From Plasmodium brasilianum (Eukaryota > Apicomplexa > Aconoidasida > Haemosporida > Plasmodiidae): a DNA stretch of 64,000 nucleotides. The first letter of the stretch is position 1, and the number at the start of each line of letters is the position of its first letter. The stretch spans positions 1,534,001 through 1,598,000 of the forward strand of contig NC_090121.1 of the NCBI RefSeq assembly GCF_023973825.1, in the 5' to 3' direction. Position numbers and translations under genes: made by a program. Of the stretch, positions 62,134-64,000 are shown one piece after another. The notes under the pieces are model-generated. The model was not told where the DNA came from. It did no database searches and saw only the letters and a list, made by a program, of their open reading frames with translations.

Positions 62134-62421
62134 TATTAAATAAATGACGAAATGGTTAGGGAACAAATGGGAGGGTAAAATAACTGTTGAATTAAACGAG
62201 ACCCGAAAAATGTGCAATACGGACTGCAGTGATAAATGCTGATAGGGTAAAAATGTGGCATGATAAAAGGAAGAACATATTAAGAGTAGTAGCCTTCTTT
62301 TTATTATGTACATATATGCGAAAAAATATACTATGCAGATTAATCATGAAAGAGTACTGCTAGACTGTAGCAGGAAGTGCCTCTGTTACAACTGTGCGTC
62401 CTCGGTCACGCGCTCTACCGG
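59918..62421. other. Intergenic region, asparagine synthetase promoter and methyltransferase 3' side
   Basis: About 2.5 kb of very AT-rich DNA. It has AT microsatellites at 60197-60232, 60350-60370, 60510-60532 and 62110-62136, a TATG-rich repeat at 61040-61115, a T-run at 61520-61547 and AATAA-rich sequence at 62010-62110. It holds the asparagine synthetase promoter/5'UTR and the 3'UTR of the next gene. No tRNA or protein gene is recognisable; frames at 61620-61898 and 61996-62313 are composition artefacts. Confidence 0.6.
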
Positions 62422-64000
62422 TTAATCATCTACAGGTACGTCATTTCGCAAGGCGTTAAAGAAAACGCAGTGATATTGCACTTGCATCATCGAGTCAGTG
62501 TTGGTTGTATAATAATTGTCGACCCATTTAATTTCTAAAAAAGTAAACCATCTGGAAATAATTATTTTGATTTCATCCCATGATAACTCTATAGACATTT
62601 CATTTGGCATTTCTGCGTAATGATATAATAGAGGACCAACATTAGACCATAAAGAATTTGGCTTTAAAATATTAGCAAAGGTACGGATATACATAAAAAT
62701 ATTCTTTGCTGTATCTAAAAAAAAACAAGTTAAAACACCATCGAATTGTTCTTTTTCATTATAATAAACTTCTATTAATTCGCCTGCACACATAGAAAAT
62801 TCGGTATTCAATACAGCTTTATTATATGTATTGACATCTGGTAGTTTTATAATTTTTAAATGATCATCTCTACCTTTTCTATTTAATGTATTTAAACAAT
62901 ATGGTTGTATATGTAAAGAATTTTTTTCGTTGTAATAATTTAAAATAAAATTAGATGCTAAAAGCATAAAATAGGAAAATTCATTTCCTTGACTTCTATA
63001 CCCTTTTTTTGCTACTTCATATGGGAGTCTACCTAAACCTGATCCAGGGCATAAAACTTTAGGTACATAGGTATCAGTTATGGGTAGATATTTGTCTAAG
63101 CTTTTTAGGATAAGTTCATATGCATTATCTCTTTCATGTTTTCCTTCATATGACCAATCACGAACAAATTGCCTTAGTGTACTTCTAACTTTGCTTATAT
63201 TTTGTATTAAATTATACTCATCTAAGGAAGGACTATATACATTTGAAATTCTATGGCCAGGGGGAATGTGTTCTCCTTTTGAAGATTCTCTATTAGAAGA
63301 ATTACTTTTGTTTTTTATTTTATTATTTTTTTTTTTTTTTTTATTTTTTTTTTTTTTTGTTTTATCACCATTAGTTCGGTTGTCATATCCTTGTTTGCAA
63401 GCTGGTGCATTAATGACGTTTTCCAAATTTTTCTCACAATTTTCACCATACTCTCCATTTTTACTGTTTTTATTGACATCTGTTTCAATTTTATTTTTAT
63501 ATGATGATGAGGAAGAGGACAGGGATACTAACGATGCGTCACTCTCTTTGGGCAATCCTACCTTCTTCAACTCGTTCGTCTTTTCTTGTCCTACACTTAT
63601 TTCGTCTTTACATTTTTTGAAATTCATATTATCATTTATACGATTGGATAGACTTTTTTCACCAGCTTTGGTGTTTACATTGTTACTGGGCGTTTGTTCG
63701 GTATCCTTGTCAAGCAATCCTGTCATACTGTGTTTGTAATTAGTGGTAATATCATCTTCTTTGTTAGCGTTTTTTCCTCCTTCAGGTGCATCGACTTCGC
63801 GTAGATCCACTTTACGTACAACGACTTCGTGTACATCCTCTTCCTTTACGTCCACTTCATTCCCCCCTTCCTGCGCTTCTTTCTCACGGTCTCTTTTTCG
63901 AGGGGATCGTGTGCTGGTCGGTTCATTTAGGGGCGAAACTTTCATTTCATCTTTTTCGCTTATGCTATTTTGTTTTTCACCAAATGCGTAACTGTTTGCG
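62422..64000 (-). CDS. N2227/carnosine N-methyltransferase-like protein (5' possibly partial)
   Basis: 507 aa from the ATG at 63945, but the frame is open with plausible protein to base 64000, so the start may lie outside. The C-terminal 300 residues match the N2227 family of SAM-dependent methyltransferases (CARNMT1): YVPKVLCPGSGLGRLPYEVA is motif I (about residue 290), then SQGNEFSYFMLLASNFILN, FDGVLTCFFLDTAKNIFMYI, LWSNVGPLLYHYAE and ELSWDEIKIII, the usual order of conserved blocks. CARNMT1 methylates histidine in carnosine and in zinc-finger proteins. The N-terminal 210 residues are charged low complexity, with a KKKKNKKKKK stretch. The family is well supported; the substrate in Plasmodium is unknown. 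Confidence 0.85.
   Translation of the reverse strand, partial: ANSYAFGEKQNSISEKDEMKVSPLNEPTSTRSPRKRDREKEAQEGGNEVDVKEEDVHEVVVRKVDLREVDAPEGGKNANKEDDITTNYKHSMTGLLDKDTEQTPSNNVNTKAGEKSLSNRINDNMNFKKCKDEISVGQEKTNELKKVGLPKESDASLVSLSSSSSSYKNKIETDVNKNSKNGEYGENCEKNLENVINAPACKQGYDNRTNGDKTKKKKNKKKKKNNKIKNKSNSSNRESSKGEHIPPGHRISNVYSPSLDEYNLIQNISKVRSTLRQFVRDWSYEGKHERDNAYELILKSLDKYLPITDTYVPKVLCPGSGLGRLPYEVAKKGYRSQGNEFSYFMLLASNFILNYYNEKNSLHIQPYCLNTLNRKGRDDHLKIIKLPDVNTYNKAVLNTEFSMCAGELIEVYYNEKEQFDGVLTCFFLDTAKNIFMYIRTFANILKPNSLWSNVGPLLYHYAEMPNEMSIELSWDEIKIIISRWFTFLEIKWVDNYYTTNTDSMMQVQYHCVFFNALRNDVPVDD

Noticed and set aside
62380..62421. A possible tRNA-like A-box near the methyltransferase stop codon
   Set aside because: No matching B-box, acceptor stem or cloverleaf could be found.
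1..64000. CRISPR arrays, insertion sequences, retroelements or phage-like genes
   Set aside because: The tandem arrays have no unique spacers, and no transposase, reverse transcriptase or terminal repeats were seen.

Overview
This window is nuclear DNA of a malaria parasite (genus Plasmodium). It is very AT-rich, with long dA:dT homopolymers, AT microsatellites, Asn/Lys/Glu-rich coding sequence with low-complexity inserts, and short GT-AG introns. The gene order matches, in inverted orientation, a stretch of P. falciparum chromosome 3 as I remember it: asparagine synthetase, ribosomal P2, an L7Ae/SBP2-like protein, a YTH protein, an unknown protein, ribosomal protein L9, CDPK3, a PHD finger protein, a phosphoglycerate-mutase-like protein, PIESP1 and a DHX57-type helicase. 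The long homopolymers and repeats suggest a non-falciparum primate species (P. malariae or P. ovale type), but I cannot settle the species from sequence alone.

Layout, left to right. A DEAH-type RNA helicase (+) is open at the left edge and ends at 6535. Four genes then run on the minus strand: PIESP1 (7635-11180), a histidine-phosphatase/PGM-like gene with a short last exon (12971-16971), a giant multi-PHD protein (19795-32374) whose frame is broken once in a run of 15 A, and five-exon CDPK3 (35606-38037). A 3 kb interval full of minisatellites follows. Then come a three-exon bL9 ribosomal protein gene with an organelle-targeting leader (41045-42053, -) and a three-exon 1543-aa protein of unknown function (42959-47882, +). 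A seven-exon YTH m6A reader (48758-50824, -), an SBP2-like L7Ae-domain protein (52028-53611, +), ribosomal P2 with a spliced 5'UTR (54695-55033, -) and two-exon asparagine synthetase (57219-59917, -) come next. The last gene is an N2227/carnosine-methyltransferase-like gene (62422 to the right edge, -).

The genes are ordinary core-chromosome housekeeping and signalling genes rather than an operon or mobile system. Several concern RNA and translation (helicase, YTH reader, SBP2-like protein, P2, L9). There are no rRNA or tRNA genes, CRISPR arrays or insertion sequences that I can see.

The most interesting result is functional. The gene known as PIESP1 carries a signal peptide, a complete GT31 fold close to beta-1,3-glucosyltransferase (B3GLCT), and a C-terminal NDEL. 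This points to an ER enzyme of thrombospondin-repeat O-glycosylation rather than an erythrocyte surface protein. Also worth checking are the SBP2-like candidate for selenocysteine insertion, the PHD frameshift, Cys-rich repeats inside zinc fingers, GTGCA-containing arrays near asparagine synthetase, and a cluster of minisatellites between CDPK3 and L9.
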